Origin: Tridacna crocea
Lineage: Eukaryota > Mollusca > Bivalvia > Cardiida > Cardiidae
Length of the DNA stretch: 64,000 bases
Direction: 5' to 3'
Assembly (NCBI GenBank): GCA_943736015.1
Contig: OX031063.1
Coordinates: 42,796,672 to 42,860,671 of the forward strand
The translations under genes were made by a program, and so were the position numbers. Under the pieces are notes generated by a model. The model was not told the origin of the DNA and made no database searches. It saw only the letters and a program-made list of their open reading frames with translations. Positions 22,601-37,600 of this stretch are shown piece after piece; position 1 is the first letter of the stretch; the number at the start of each line of letters is the position of its first letter.

Positions 22601-25600
22601 GTCAAATGATGTGATTTACCCTTCATAGTTTAACTCTTTACCACACAACAAAATTTTAGACTCTTCTTAATTGAAAAATTAGCAGGGGACGAATTTTGAA
22701 ATGGACCTAGATGAACTGAGGTTCTCTTTTTGTGCAGCATTCTCTCTATTTCCTGCAGTATTTTAAAGTCTGTCTCCCTAAAGTTTAAAAAGTGGTCAAG
22801 GTTAAGGAACATTGTGGGAAATGGAGAAAATGCTATAACAGGCATTATGATTATCAACATCGTAATGGCTTAATACATAATCATGAGCAAGTGCTGCTTT
22901 TATCACAATATTTTCTTAAGTGGTCTGCTGTAAGAAGGGAAAAGTTGTCTGCATGAGGAAATCTATCAGTGTTTAAAATGTTCTAATAAGAAGTTCTATT
23001 ATTGTGCCTCTCCGTTTATGTGTGTTTGAGTTATTGTTGAATATCATCTTTGTAGTAAATGTTGCCGTCTTTGGAACAATTGTTTTGAACATTTTTTTTT
23101 TTACCTGATTATAAGTTAATAAGCGTACTGTTGTATATTTACAGCTGAAAACAGGGGAAATTTGAGAGAATTAGAAGCCATTACTAAATTGATTGACTTT
23201 GTTGCCCATCCAGAATGGAATGACCTTCACACAATGGCTGTCATGGTGCTGTCAAACCTACTTGAGGATGTTGAAAGTTTAGAGGTAGAAACATCAAATT
23301 AATTTTCTCATATGATGTGATTTGAAATAAGACCTTAACCCTTTACAACACAATGATGACTTTTAACCCATTACCACACAATCCCTACTTTTAACGACCC
23401 TGAGAAAGAAGCATTTAGAAAACATTGTGGGAAAAGGAGAAAGTGTTGAAAACCAGCATTTTCTCCTTTTCCCACAATGTTTTCTACCCTTTCCAAAAAA
23501 AAAAAAAAAATCATTTCCTTATTCACATTTATTTTGTCATCTGCAAATGCTTTCTGTTTGGACAAGTCTAAAATTTTGTAGGGTGGTAAAGGTTTAACAC
23601 CCCTGAAAGAGAAAGCTTCCGAAAACAGTATTGGAAAAGGAGAAAATGGTGGTTACCAGCATTTTCTCCTTTATCCACAGTGTTTTCTACCCTTCCTAGC
23701 GCAAATTTCAAAGTTTGAGTAACATATATTTTGTCGTCTGCAAATGCTTTCAGTTTGGACTAGTCTAAGGTTTTGTCATTTGGTAAAGAGTTAACCACAC
23801 AAATTGCAATGACCCTGATGATAAGGGCTTTTGATAACATAGTATTTTTGACAATACCAAAATGTTTTTTTCATCTTTTAAACAACAAGTTTGAAGTTTG
23901 AGTCTTTTCCAAACTCTGTCAGTTTTGACAAATTAAAGAATTAAGGCAATTTAACCTATTATCAAACAATCCCTACTGTTGATGCCCCCTGAAAAAGAAG
24001 CCTTTAGAAAACATTGTAGGAAAAGGAGAAAATGCTGGTGACCAGCATTTTCTCACAATGTTTTCTACTCTCCACAAAACAGATTTCAACTTTTCAATCA
24101 CTTTCATTTTGTCATCTGCAAATGCTTTCTATTTGGGCAAACCTAAAATTTTGTCATTTGGTAATGAGTTAAGGTAATTTAGAATAATAGATGGCCTGCG
24201 AAAAGGGGCATTCTGACACTTGTGTAAAGTATCGTTTCAGATCAGCCTGGGCAGTCTGTGCAGGCTGATCTGAAATTTTACTTTCGGTTTCAATGTAATT
24301 TTCTGTTTTGCCAAAGTCTGTTGTAACACAAATTCTAATTTAGTTGAAAAGTGCCCTCTCAGATTAGCCTGTGCAGGCTGATCCGAGACAAAACTTTACG
24401 TGAGTGTCTGAAAGCCCTTTTTCCCGTGCTGCAATCCATAGGATAATTTGAATCCAATTTTTTTAAGTACTGCTTTGCTATTTTTTCAGATAAGAGCTGC
24501 TGGTTGATTTGAACCTGACTCTTTGTTTCTTCTACTTACAGTTAATCAAGGAAACTGGAGGGCTCAAAAGACTAGTTGCTTTAATCACGGACCAACAACC
24601 TCCAGAGGATGATGGGAAAGGAGCCAAAGGGGCTCCTGACAAAGGTGGAAAGGGATCAAGAGCTGCAAAAAAGAGTGGGAAAGATTGTACGTAAAATGAG
24701 ACATTTAGACATGTACCAACTAGACTCAGCACCACGCAACATGTAGCATAATTCTCGTAATAAACGTGCCCTCCCTTATCCCATTACCACTCAATCCCTA
24801 CTTTTGACGCCCCTGAGAAAGAAGCCTTTTGAAAACACTGTGGGAAAAGGAGAAAATGCTGGTAACCAGCATTTTCTCCTTTTCCCACAGTGTTTTCTAC
24901 CCTTTCCAGAACAAATTTCTATTTTTCAGTCACCTTTATTTTGTCGTCTGCAAATGCTTTCAATTTGGACCAGTCCAAAATTGTCTCGTGTGGTAATGAG
25001 TTAAAGTACCCCCATCCCTTCTCCCCCAAAACCCATAAATGATAACCTAATGTAAATTTGTTGATAATAAGGACAATATTTTAAGAATTTGATGAATATT
25101 TTCCCTAATTTGATTAATATTTCCTCTTAACAATCACTGAAACACAAAGAAGTACATACAAGAATTGGACCAGACTTTTTGCTTTGCAAATTGGGTACAG
25201 AAAACAAGGCTCCCTATCCATATTTTGCATAGCCTAGGAGATATATGGTACATGCAAATGCAACAGCAACTTTACCAACTTTACAAATGATTTGGTTCTG
25301 CACATGAACTGTCTCTATTCCTTGACAGAAACGTTGTTGAATTTTGGGATAAACTGTATTTAAAAGAGCCATATCTTCACTTTTGAACACCATGCTTTCA
25401 CTTACATTTTTGTGTCATGTTTAAAGTGTGAAAAAGTGTATACAAACAAAAGCAAAGTGACAACTTTAGGCATGCCTGACATTTATCTTGTACCATCATG
25501 TACTTTCCATCACACTGTAAGACCTTTATCAAGGTTTCAACAAGAAATACTCTGAATGCAAGAGATGATCAGATTCATATTATATATCAGCATAACAGTG

Positions 25601-28600
25601 CAATGAATGTAGAGAAAATTACTTTGAATAATATTTAACAACTCAAGTAAATCAAATGACTAAAAGTCCTGGAAAGTGCTGGAAAGTCCTGGAAAGTGGA
25701 TTTGATGGGCAGTATTTAGCAACGATACAGAGGCATGATAACTAAACCTTTCTTCACATGTGATACATATTTATAGAATTACTAGATGGGACAAGGATGG
25801 GCAATGCAAATTAGAGTGAGAGTTTATTGTATAATGGATACCCATGTATTAGAAATATGTTAATCTTTTACCTCAAAGTCTTAACAACCCTGAGGAAAAA
25901 GCCTTTTGAAATATTGTTGCAAAAAGGATGAAATGCTGGTTATCAGCATTTTTTCCTTTTCCCAAAATGTTTTCAATCTTTTCAAAGATTGAAATCATTA
26001 TATGGTTACATTTGATTGGTTGTCTGCAAATGCTTTCAATTTGGACAAGTCTAAAATTTTGTCATTTGGTAAAGAATAAATCTTGCAAACTGATAAGCCA
26101 GGGGATCAATCTGAGACTGTTTGTATTTGCTGGTATCTAATGTTGAAATATATACATTTGTCTAGCATACATGGCTTTTATATTGTGAGGTTGAGATATA
26201 TTTGGCTTAACTCTTTACCACACGAGAAAATTTTAGACTGGTCCAAATTGAAAGCATTTGCAGACGACAAAATAAAGGTGACTGAAAAATTGAAATTTGT
26301 TCTTGGAAAGGAAGAAAACACCGTGGGAAAAGGAAAAAATGCTGGTTTCCAGCATTTTCTCCTTTTCCCATAGTGTTTTCAAAAGGCTTCTTTCTCAGGG
26401 GGGTCAAAAGTAGGGATTGTGTGGTAATGGGTTAAGTTGAAACTAGAGTACATTTAGTGCATGCATATATGAAAGTGTTTAGTTACAGTCAGAGTGACCA
26501 CAGTAAGCAGATTTGCTATACAAATTGATTAAAGGTCTAATAATTTCTTTAAACTATTACAGCTGATTACATGGCTGGACAGTCTGGTAATAGAAAGCAT
26601 TGTAAACAACTTGTTAAAAAAATATGTGTTGTATTTTGAGAGAGAAATCACATATTTGATTCTACTAAAGCTGTACTCACTTACTTATTGTGTGTTTTTT
26701 TCAGTAGACTGCTTTATTTTATTGTGCATTTTATTTTGTCATCACCTTGTCAGTCTAGTGTTGAGTCAGACCTCACCAACAGCTCTTTAAACAAAAGACC
26801 AGCTCTCTAATTCAAAGATAAAGAAAACCTTTGAAAACACTATCTCCCTTTCCCATGTTTTCTACTTTTGCAAATTCATGGTCTTGTTATGTAAGTTTTT
26901 TTTTTTTTCTGCAAACACTTTCAACTTGGACAGGTCAAAAATTTTGCTGTCTGGTAAAGGATTAAAGAGAGAAACTGAAGGACTCATAAGCTTACCTCAG
27001 CTATCCAGATGGGTCACTTTTTAAGTTCAAATATAGAATAGTTGGTGCCTTTTGTTATTGAAATGTTGCCATCAATTCAATGCCTCATATGCTATTTTAG
27101 AATTTTTTATAACTGAACTTATTCATAGATAGGAAATTGAAATTTGTAAAATAAACATTTGTCATTTAGAAAAAATGAGCATTTGCCTTATTTGTGGGTG
27201 TTGTCAGTTGGTATACTCTGCAGAGTAAATACATGTACATGCATGCTGTAATGAGTAATTATTTTAATATCAACTACATTTTTTTTCTATAAGCAGCAAA
27301 GAAACAAGAGTCAGCTGACAGTACTGAACCTCCACCAGGTGAAGCAATCATTCCCACATTGCCTGATGTTAAAATGTGTGCAGCCAAAGCTATTGCTAGG
27401 TCAGCAAGAAGTGGTAAGCTCATTTCTTAAAGTTAACAATCTGTTCCTAGTAATGGCTGCTAACCAATAATCATTGTCAGTAGTATTGAATAAAGACACA
27501 ACAATGTCTAGTGACTAAATACATGTATATACATTGCACAGAGTTCCTCTTGAGGTATGTTGCAGCTGAGGGCTTGGAAAAAGCCCTTTAGAATGGGGGG
27601 CCCTCAGGACGAGTTTAAGTTTGGCACATACAACAATACTGTGGCAAAAGGTGAAATTTCTCTATAGGAGCAGATTCTCTACTATATTTTGAAAAGTGAT
27701 CAGCAACCAGACAAAAAAAGATTTCAGTAGCTGGTTATATGTTATTTGTATTTCATGTACATTACCATGTCTTTATATATCATCACACAGTTTTACTTGT
27801 CAGAGGTTTTGATAGTATATGAGCCATGCTCTGACAAAAGTGGGTCTCAAGCATCTAACTAAAGATTTATACTACGCAAGTCATCACATGATTGCGGAGT
27901 TGTAAAATCCATTTTTTGTAACAATGGGCTGAATCCTGAGGTAAAATGATCCTAAGACATGAAGAAAATTTACCAAATGTAAAAAGTTTTGACACATATC
28001 AGCCTGTGCAGACCTGTGTCAATATTTTTTAAGATGATTTAAACCACTGTCCCCACCCCGCCTCCCCCACTCCCCCCACCTCTCCATACAGCATTTATCA
28101 TATATTCTTATATGTCATTGAAAAAGGTATAAATTTGGTTAAATTTCAGTTGAGAATAGGAAAATTCTCCATGAACAGGAGACAGAAAAGATGTTGATAC
28201 ATTTATTGGCTCACGAGTCACCAGAGGTTCAAACAGCAGCAGCACAAGCACTCGCGATTATGGCCGAGAACCTGACCAGTCGGGACAGCATCAGAGAATG
28301 GGGTATATATATGGCGTGCAACATGCGAAAAAGGCCATTTGGACACTTTCCATTTTTATTTAGTTTCCTGTTTTGCTCAAGTCTACTTTAGCACAAAATC
28401 TAATGTACTTGTAAAGTGCGATCTACAGTAAGCCTGGGCAGACTGTGCAGGTTGATCCCAGCTGTCTCTTTTCGCAAATATCTGAATGCCCCTTTTCCCA
28501 TGTTGCAAGCCATTATGTATTATATCTACCGGTATGTCTCAAGAAGATAATCAACATAATACATATTTACCCCATTACCACACAATCCCTCTTTTTGACG

Positions 28601-31600
28601 CCCCTGAGAAAGAAGCCTTTTGAAAACACTGTAGGAAAAGGAGAAAATGCTGGTAACCAGCATTTTCTCCGTTTCCTACAGTGTTTTCTACCCTTCCCAG
28701 AACAAATTTTTAATTTTTCAGTCATCTTTAATTTGTCGTCTGCAAATGCTTTCAATTTGAACCAGTCTAAAATTTGTCATGTGGTAAAGGGTTGCAGAGA
28801 CATGTAGGTATATGCAGCACATATATGCCTTTTGAATGCAAATTTGGTAAACAAGTAAATAATACTTTTTCTGGACAAATGTATTAACTCTTTACCAAAC
28901 GAAAAACTTTTGGACTAGTCCAAATTGAAGGCATTGGCAGACGACAAGATAAATGTGTATCAAGATTTGAAATTTGATTTTGAAAGGGTAGAAAACATTG
29001 CAGGAAAAGGAGGAAATGCTGGTTACCAGCATTTTCTCCTTTTCCTGCAATGTTTTCAAAAGGCTTCTTCCTAAGGGTCGTTAAAAGTCGTCATTGTGTT
29101 GTAAAGGGTTAAAAAGGCTATGAAGTCAGCTTCTTTTCATTGCATGACTGTATTTCAAAAATTCTGGCTCATAATATATAAACACAGAAATGTATGATTT
29201 GAAATTTACTTGAGAACCTATTCACTATTTTTATATGATTCTGATACGTGATTTGACAGGAAGTTGTAAAATAACATTGTTTACAAATAAGATGTTAAAA
29301 GACGGTGCTTTGATCTCCGACATCACACCGCGCTTCTGTGATGTCACATAATGCATATCTCAAACTTTCGCATAGGTAAAAAAAAGAGGCTATATCATGA
29401 TTTGAACTTGTTAGGTTATGTGGCACAAATTATTTTTGTAAGTTATGTAAGTCAATCATTAACCCATTACCAAACGACATTATTATAGACTGGTCCAAAT
29501 TAAAAGCATTGCAGACGACAAAATAAATAGAAAACATTGTGGGAAAAGGAGAAAATGCTGGTTACCTGCATTTTCTCCCTTTCCCACAATGTTTTCTAAA
29601 GGCTTCTTTCTCAGGGACGTCAAAAGTAGGGATTGTGTGGTAATTGGTTAATTTAATAATTGAAAAGTCTATTCTTAAAATGTAAAGGTAGATTTTTAAC
29701 TTTAATTCTTAGGTGGATCAGTCAAGTAATTTCTCCTTTTGCCAGAATGTTTTCTAAAGTGGTCTGCTGAAAAATAGACAAAGTTGTTTGCTGAAGATAA
29801 TGAGTAAGCAGATGACATTAATACATAAAAATCATTCAACATTTTTTAGAGGGAATGCAGCCTTTGATTAAGATGGTCAGCTCAGACAATGGCAATGTAA
29901 AAGAAGCTTCAACTCTAGCATTGGCTAACCTGACAACAGCCAATACAAACAACTGCCAGTATGATACTTTTTTTTTCAGTATTTTCTTTCTAAACACTCA
30001 ATTTTATGCGGTAGGATATATTGGAATCAGGCTGTTTGTCTCATAAAACTTTTTTTTAATCACATGTCCCTTGTTTTCAGTGTAATATACCCATTGTGAA
30101 TTTCTTATCTTATACACGTTTGATATTACATTTGTGTGACGTCATTTTTGATGTCATTTTGTACCCATTTCATACAAGTGAATGGGTCTCCTGGAAAATA
30201 TGCTGGGTGCATTTATGGGTGTTTTTGCATCATCTGATCTATGTTTTGTGAATTATCATTATGTGATAAAAAAGAATCTGACATTCGTGGGCATTTGAGA
30301 TAAAAATTTTATTAAACTCTTCAAGGAAAATGTTATTAAGCCCGCCAAGGCTCGCTTAATAACATTTCCCTAGACTCATTTAATAAAATCTTATCTCAAA
30401 AGGCAACTCATATCAGATCCTATATGTGTCCACTGCATCTTCATCTACAACTGATTTGGCTAAAATCTTAGTGGGAGCATACCTTAAACATTCACTGCAT
30501 AATCCAAAGATAAGGTGATATGGAGAAAGGTGGCTTTTGAAAACAGTGGGAAAAGGAAAAATGCTGGTAACCTGAGCATTATCACCTTTTCCCACCATGT
30601 TTTTTAGCCTTCCGAGGACAATTCCACATTCAACCACATTTGAAATGTCGTCTACAAATCTTTTGAATTTGGAAAAGTCTAAAATTTGTTATTTGGTTAA
30701 GAATTAATGCCATAAAAACTTGTACCCATACAATTTTAATCAAAATTGTTTGACTGTACAGGAGTTATGGTCCTCATATTTTTTTCCTTGTCCAGTAACA
30801 AGGCAACCAAAGGAGGTATTCTTCTAGTTTATTATTATCATAGCGAGTTTGAATAAAAAGTAAATTGTTTTATTAACAGTCCCGTTTAACATGACACAAT
30901 TCACCTTTGTTGAAGCTACATCTCATAGCAGACTTGTATAGATGGCTGTTCTGCTTGAATATCAACCACGTTTATCACAATATTAAATCTTGTTATCAGA
31001 CATTTGATTTGTCCATCATCTTTAGTTTTTAATTTGGGTATCTGGCAAAGTATATGAATGTATTATAAGATTTTGAACTCTGTTAGATATTGTTTGACTT
31101 TGTTTTTGTGAGAAAGCAGCCTTTGACGTAGATAGGATGTTGTCCTGGGGTTTAGGGTTTACAGAAAGTCTAGGATTGAATCGTGCAATACAGTCTTAAC
31201 CCTTTACCAAATAATTCCTGGTTTTTATGACTGTTGAGAAGGAAAGCTTTTGAACACATTGTGTGACAAGAAGAAAATGCTGGTAACCAGCATCTTCTTC
31301 AATTCACACAATGTTTTCTGCCTTATCCAAGAAAATTTTTTTGTTTTAGAGTCACATTAATTTCATCATTTTACCAAATGCTCTCAATTTGGACAAGTAA
31401 AGAAATTTCGCCTTTTGGTAAAAGGTTCAACTAACAAGCTTCAGTCTCTAAGAAAAAGGTGTTTGCTTTGAACCATGATAATATTTTGTCTGTTACAAGT
31501 AGAAGAAAGAACCTGACTGATATTTTCATTGTAACTTACGAAACAAATGAATATTATTGTTTATTTCACACTTTTTGGTAGGATATCAAGAATTATCAGT

Positions 31601-34600
31601 GAAATATCGATTTTCATGTTCTTGTTGCCTAGGTTAATTGCACATGCTTCACAACCAGATGGAAATATGACGTCATTTACCTGCACCACTCGTGAAAATA
31701 TTACCAATGGTGTCCACTCGATGAAATAAATTTCAATATTTCACCAAAAAAACAAATATCTTCAATTTTTTTCTTTCAGAGAAATTCAAACATTAAATGG
31801 AATAGAACCTCTCATTAACTGTCTAGTGGACAGCAGAGAAGAAGCTGTAGCTAATGCAGCCTGTGTTCTAACTAACCTGGCCCAGATAGAGGTGCTCAGG
31901 GTTGATGCACAAAATAAAGGAGTTGTAAGGGCGCTAATAGAACCTCTTAATTCAAAGTAAGTTGAACTAACAGATCTTTTGAAAAAGGATATTGCTTTGA
32001 GCTGTTTTTGTTCCACTGCTTCAATTGACAGCTTTTGAATTGTTTTTCTCTCTGTCTGAAAGAATTCATATAAGATTGCTTTTCAATTTTTTTTTTCAGA
32101 TGATAAAATTTTAAGCTCTTTCAAAACAAAAGTACTTGCAGACAACAAATTAGATAAAGCTGAAATAATGTAATTTGTCTTTTAATTGGTGGGAAATACC
32201 AAAGAACATAACTTTAGATTTTAAAGTTTTGTATGTAAGTCAATCAGTGACTTAATCTTTTACCACACAATCCCTAGTATTAACAACCTATAGAAAGAAG
32301 GCTTTTAAAACCCAATTTTGGATAAGGAGAAAATTCTGGTAAGCAGCATTGTCTTCTTTTCCCAAAATGTTTTTGATACCTCTCTTTGTTTTTTAAGAGT
32401 TTTAAATTTTGGATTGTTCAGCAGTGGAATAAAGATAGTTGATAGAAGTTGTAACCCATTTAAGCTTTTCTTTTTCGATGAATTTTTATGATTTCTTTTT
32501 CCTTTTCATATTTCAGAAACACTGTTGTACAAAGTAAGGTTGCATTAGCAGTAGCAGCATTTGTATGTGATGCTGACTCCAGGGAAAATGTAAATATATA
32601 TTGTGTTGTTTTTTATCAAAACTGTATTAATTGATAAAATTTTGATATTGTTGCTAAAAGCTTATGCAGATGACAAATTTAGTTCAAATGCTTCGGTTAG
32701 AGAACAGCAAACTGGTTTCACCAAAAAAATGTTTCATTTTTTTCATTAGATAAGTCTTGAACTCAGTCAATAATTTCAAGAAAACTGCTTGTGTAGTTGC
32801 AGATTGATATAGTTTACCACTTAACCTTTTGCCACACAACATGGACTTTTAATGACTTTTTGAAAAAAGGCAAATGAAAACACTGTGGGAAAAGGAGAAA
32901 ATGCTGGTAACCAGCATTTTCTCCTTGTCCCACAGTGTTTTCTACTTCATCAAGGACAAATGCCATCATTTGAACAAGATTTGAATAGTCCTCTATCCTC
33001 TGTTAATTCCTTTCATGTGGATGAGCACTAAATGTTGCTGTGTGGCAAAGAGTTAAAGCTCGAAGTTTCTTTAGGTAATACATGTACTATGTTAAAAATC
33101 TCATTTAGATTGTTTATCCAGAATGATTTCTTCACATGTCATGCTGTTTCAAGTTCATTAATTTGGTAATTATTACATGGCTAATTACTGCTCTTTCAGT
33201 TCCGAATGTCAGATGGTTTGTCCCCACTAATTGCCCTGTTGAGGTCATGCAATGATGAGGTGAGAAGGAACACAGCCTGGGCTGTGACTGTGTGTGCTGT
33301 AGATGAACCAACAGCCATAGAAATCTGTAAACTTGGGTGAGTACCGATATTTGTATTTGGCTTATTAAATTTGTTGGTAGTCGGCATGAACAAAGGTTTG
33401 AGACATAGATCACATGTGAAAACATTGTGGTAAAGGAGAAACTGCTCAGTATGAAAGAACAGACCAAAGAACATCCTGAGAAATGGACAAACTGTTAACT
33501 CTTTACCAGACAAAAAAAATCTTGTCATAATTGGAAGCATATGCTGATGAAAAACTGATTACTTAGTTTATCTCTAATGACAAGACCTGTCTTTGAAAGG
33601 TTAGAAAACTTTGGGGAAATATAGAAAATGTTTATTAATTAACGGTATTTCTCCTTTTCCCAAACTGTTTTCAGTAGCTTTCTATCCCAGGGATCTTAAT
33701 ACCTGAGACTGTTTAGTGCAGGATGAAACACATTTCAACATTATTTCAGTTAAATGGCGTCGGCCAGTGCTCCCATCCATACTTTCTTGGAGTTTCTTTT
33801 ACCAGTGCTCAGCACATTATTCTTTCCGGTCGTAATGACTTGTCATTCCTTGGGAGGAATTTGGGTGAGCCAGGAATTGAACCGATAACGCCCTGTTTTC
33901 AAGTCCTGTACGCTACCAAACTGAGCTATGTGGGCTCCATTGAAATACATTGAAAGGGCCCATACTGTTTGAAACAGTTGCTATAACAATTATTTCTGTG
34001 TAGCTCGACCATTTTTTTATTATTTTTTTTATTTAACCCATTACCACACAATCTGTACTTTTGACACCTCTGAAAAAGAAGCCTTTGGAAAACATTGTGG
34101 GAAAAGGAGAAAATGCTGGTGACCAGCATTTTCTTCTTTTCCCACAATGTTTCCTACTCTTCACAAAACAAATTTCAAATTTTCAGTCACTTTTATTTTG
34201 TCGCCTGCAAATGTTTTCAATTTGGACAAACCTAAAACTTTGTCGTTTGGTAATGAGTTAATTGTGAATACTTGTCTATGTTTTTCCAGTGGAATGGAGT
34301 TATTACAAGAAATTCAAACATCGAGCACAAGAAAAAGTCCATTTGCTGAGGCAGCCCTTCAGAAATTACTAGATAGTAATTTATCTGCTAAATATGCATT
34401 GACTGGAGTTCTTAGTAAGTTTACATCTTTTTGTAATTTCATGCAGATGGTTTGTGATGTTAAACCTTTTACCAAAGGACAAAACTTTAGACTGGTCCAA
34501 ATTAAAAGCACTTGCTGACAACAAAATAAACATAACTCAAAAATTGAAATTAGTTTCAAGCAGCATAGAAAATATTGTGAGAAAAGGAGAAAATGATAAC

Positions 34601-37600
34601 AAAGATAGAATGTCAGTCAGACAGCTAGTCTTAGAATTTATAGGTAGATGTAAGTTAAGAATGAATCATCAAATGCAGTGTTTGTATTCAAATTTATCCA
34701 TAGGCTCTACAAACTTCATTGAAAATGGATTTTATGATGTTGGTCAACTACGTCCAGAGACAAAATTCCTCACCATAGAAGAATATGCTAAACAGGAGAT
34801 GAATGATAAGCGACCCATCATTCTTATCAATGCAAAACCAGAGTAAGTATACTTTCAAACCTTTACCAGACAACAAAATTTTAGCCTTGTCCAAATTGAA
34901 AGCATTTGCAGATGAAAATTTCATGGTGGTTCAAATGGTGCAATTTTTCTCTGATAGGGTAGAAAACATTGTTGGTAAAGGAGAAAATGCTGGTGACCAG
35001 CATTTTCTCCTTTTCCCACAATGTTTTCAAAAGGCTTTTCTTCAAGGATCGTTAACAGTCAGAAATGTGCAGTAAAGAGTTAAAGTAACCAACATTTTTT
35101 TTCGTTTTTTCAATATTTTCTACTGCATGACCGAAGTCATCATTTAAGCTACATCTAACCCATAACCACACAATCCTTACTTTTGATGCCCCTGAGAAAG
35201 AAGCCTTTAGAAAACATTGAGGGAAAAGGTGAAAATGCTGGTAACCAGCATTTTCTCCTTATCCCACAATGTTTTCTACCCTTGACAAAAGAAATTTCAA
35301 ATTTTCAGTCACTTTCGTGTTGTCATCTGCAAATACTTTCAATTTGGACCAGTGTAAAATATTGACATTGGGTAATGGGTTAAACAGTTGTTTTTAAATG
35401 GCTTCAAGTTGGCCAATTTAAAAATATTGTAGCTAGATAAAGATTTAATGATGTTAAGCCAAGGCCACTTCAAGTGTTACAAAGTCCCATTTATATTATT
35501 TTCAAAGCCCATGTCAAACAAGCCTTAACCCTTTCCCAAAACGACAAAATTTTCCAAAATGAAAGCACTTGCAGACGACATAATTAACATAACTCAAAAA
35601 TTGAAATTTGTTTCCAGCAGGGTAGGAAACATTGTGGGAAAAGGAGAAAATGCTGGTTACCAGCATTTTTTCCTTTTCCCACAATGTTTTCAAAAGGCTT
35701 TTATCTCAGAGTCTTAAAAACCAGGGATTGTTTAGTAAAGGGTTAAATATATCAACTCTTTGACCAACTTTGTGTAAAAATGGAACTGTAACATAAACAG
35801 AACTGTTTGTTCTTCTTTTTTTTTCTGGCAGCTAAGAGGGAACTTACTCTTTACTTTCTCACAGTCTTTTGAAGAGAAAAGTTCATGTAGGATTAATTTA
35901 GTGTGGCAACACATGTTTATAAATAGTAGATTTACCTGATATCGTACAATCTGGAGTTTTGAGGACCTTGAAAGATAAGGCCAGTGAAAAATAATGCAAA
36001 AGAAGAAGAGGCTTGAATGCAGCATTATCTCCTTTCCCTATATTTTTTGTTTTACTCTTTCAGAGACAAGTTCTATCATTACTTCCACATTTTATTGGTG
36101 GTAGTCGGACTCTGTATTTGAATGTGTCTTAAATTTTGTCATTTGATAATCAGTGAATTGCCCATCTTTTGTCATTTATATGTACTACTCAAACTTTGAT
36201 AAGGATCATACAGATATTTCAATATGGGTATATATGACATAAATGCAGCTTTGCAATATATAAATCCAACTCAACTGGTGGTTAGTTATATCAGTGTTGC
36301 AATATGACATATCATAAAGCCATATTCAATACCTGCTACACATAGATATCTGCTGATTCCAAATTGGTGATCCCTAGCAAGATTTAAGTAGTATAGTTTC
36401 ATAACCTGTACAACCTGAATGTATGATTGTTTCAGCCCTGCCTTATCACAGACTCAATCACAGACAGAGATAGATCTCAAACAGGATACATCAAAAACCA
36501 GTGTTACAGGCAAATCTTCAAGAACTGGACGGGATTCTAAAACGTAAATACCTTATTTAACCTAATTAAAATGTCCATGCGGTTGCAATTAGTGTAGATT
36601 TGAATGGCTTAATTGCTAAATATATTTATTCCAGGCTTCCTGAATTTGTATTCTGTGTTAGACATAGCTTATTACAAAATACAGGTAGATTTTATATAAG
36701 TCATATTTTTTTGTGAACAGTAGTAGCTACCTTTATCAGTTGAATATGTTTGTGCACTGTACGAGTTTTCATGCTTGTAGATTGAGGTAGGTGGTGACTT
36801 TAACCCTTAGAGACACAAAGTAATGCCCTATATCTTTTATTCTATGCTATAAAAAATACAAAAGATTTTTTTTGTGACCTTAAATTAGAAGTTGAAAATA
36901 ATTTTGTTCATAAAAGATAGTATAGTTCTGAGATAAGACTGCAGTCTGATCTTTATCAATGCTGTCTGCAAATTCCATGTAAACTACCGGTACAATTGCC
37001 AAGATTAAGTAAGGATTTCGAGTAATTTTGTTTTATGGGAGGTTTTCTGATGAGGTTAGGTAGGTAGCTTTGACAATAGTTTTGTCCTCGTGTTCCAAAA
37101 TTTATACAAATCCTGTCTTCCAAAGGGTAATATGGTTTCAACAGAGTTTAGGTTAGATTTGTATAATTCTGTCAAACTCTGATATCCGATTTCATGAAAG
37201 GGATTCAACATTGTGAGTATATTTCAATGAAGTGAGTAGAAATAACTGTGTTAATATCAAAACTCATGAAGTTGAGTTGAACAGGTCTGAAATTGTAGTG
37301 TTGTTTGACTTACCAAGTAAGATAACTTCATTTGAAATTAATACATGCACTGTAATTGTTAGAAATGGTGAAAGAATCTTTTTTTCATAAGTTTTGGGAT
37401 ACTGAAAAATGAAACAATGACATTTTATGACACTTCTTTTCTTCTACAATTTGAAGAATTAGTTTCCAAAACCTGTTGTATAAGCTCTGATAAAGAGCAA
37501 TACCATGTACACTCAACTTTCGTTACAATAACTATTTTTGTTTCCTGCAAAAATATTGTTGTAACGAGAATGTCGGTGTATTGAAAATTAAGCTCGGAAT

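Noticed and set aside
24804-25004. A 66-aa frame (starting MTPLRKKP) that recurs with small changes at many places on both strands, like a gene family
   Set aside because: It is the translation of the TTAA-hairpin element from its left flank through the palindrome to the right end; the repeated length follows from the constant element length. No sign of coding selection.
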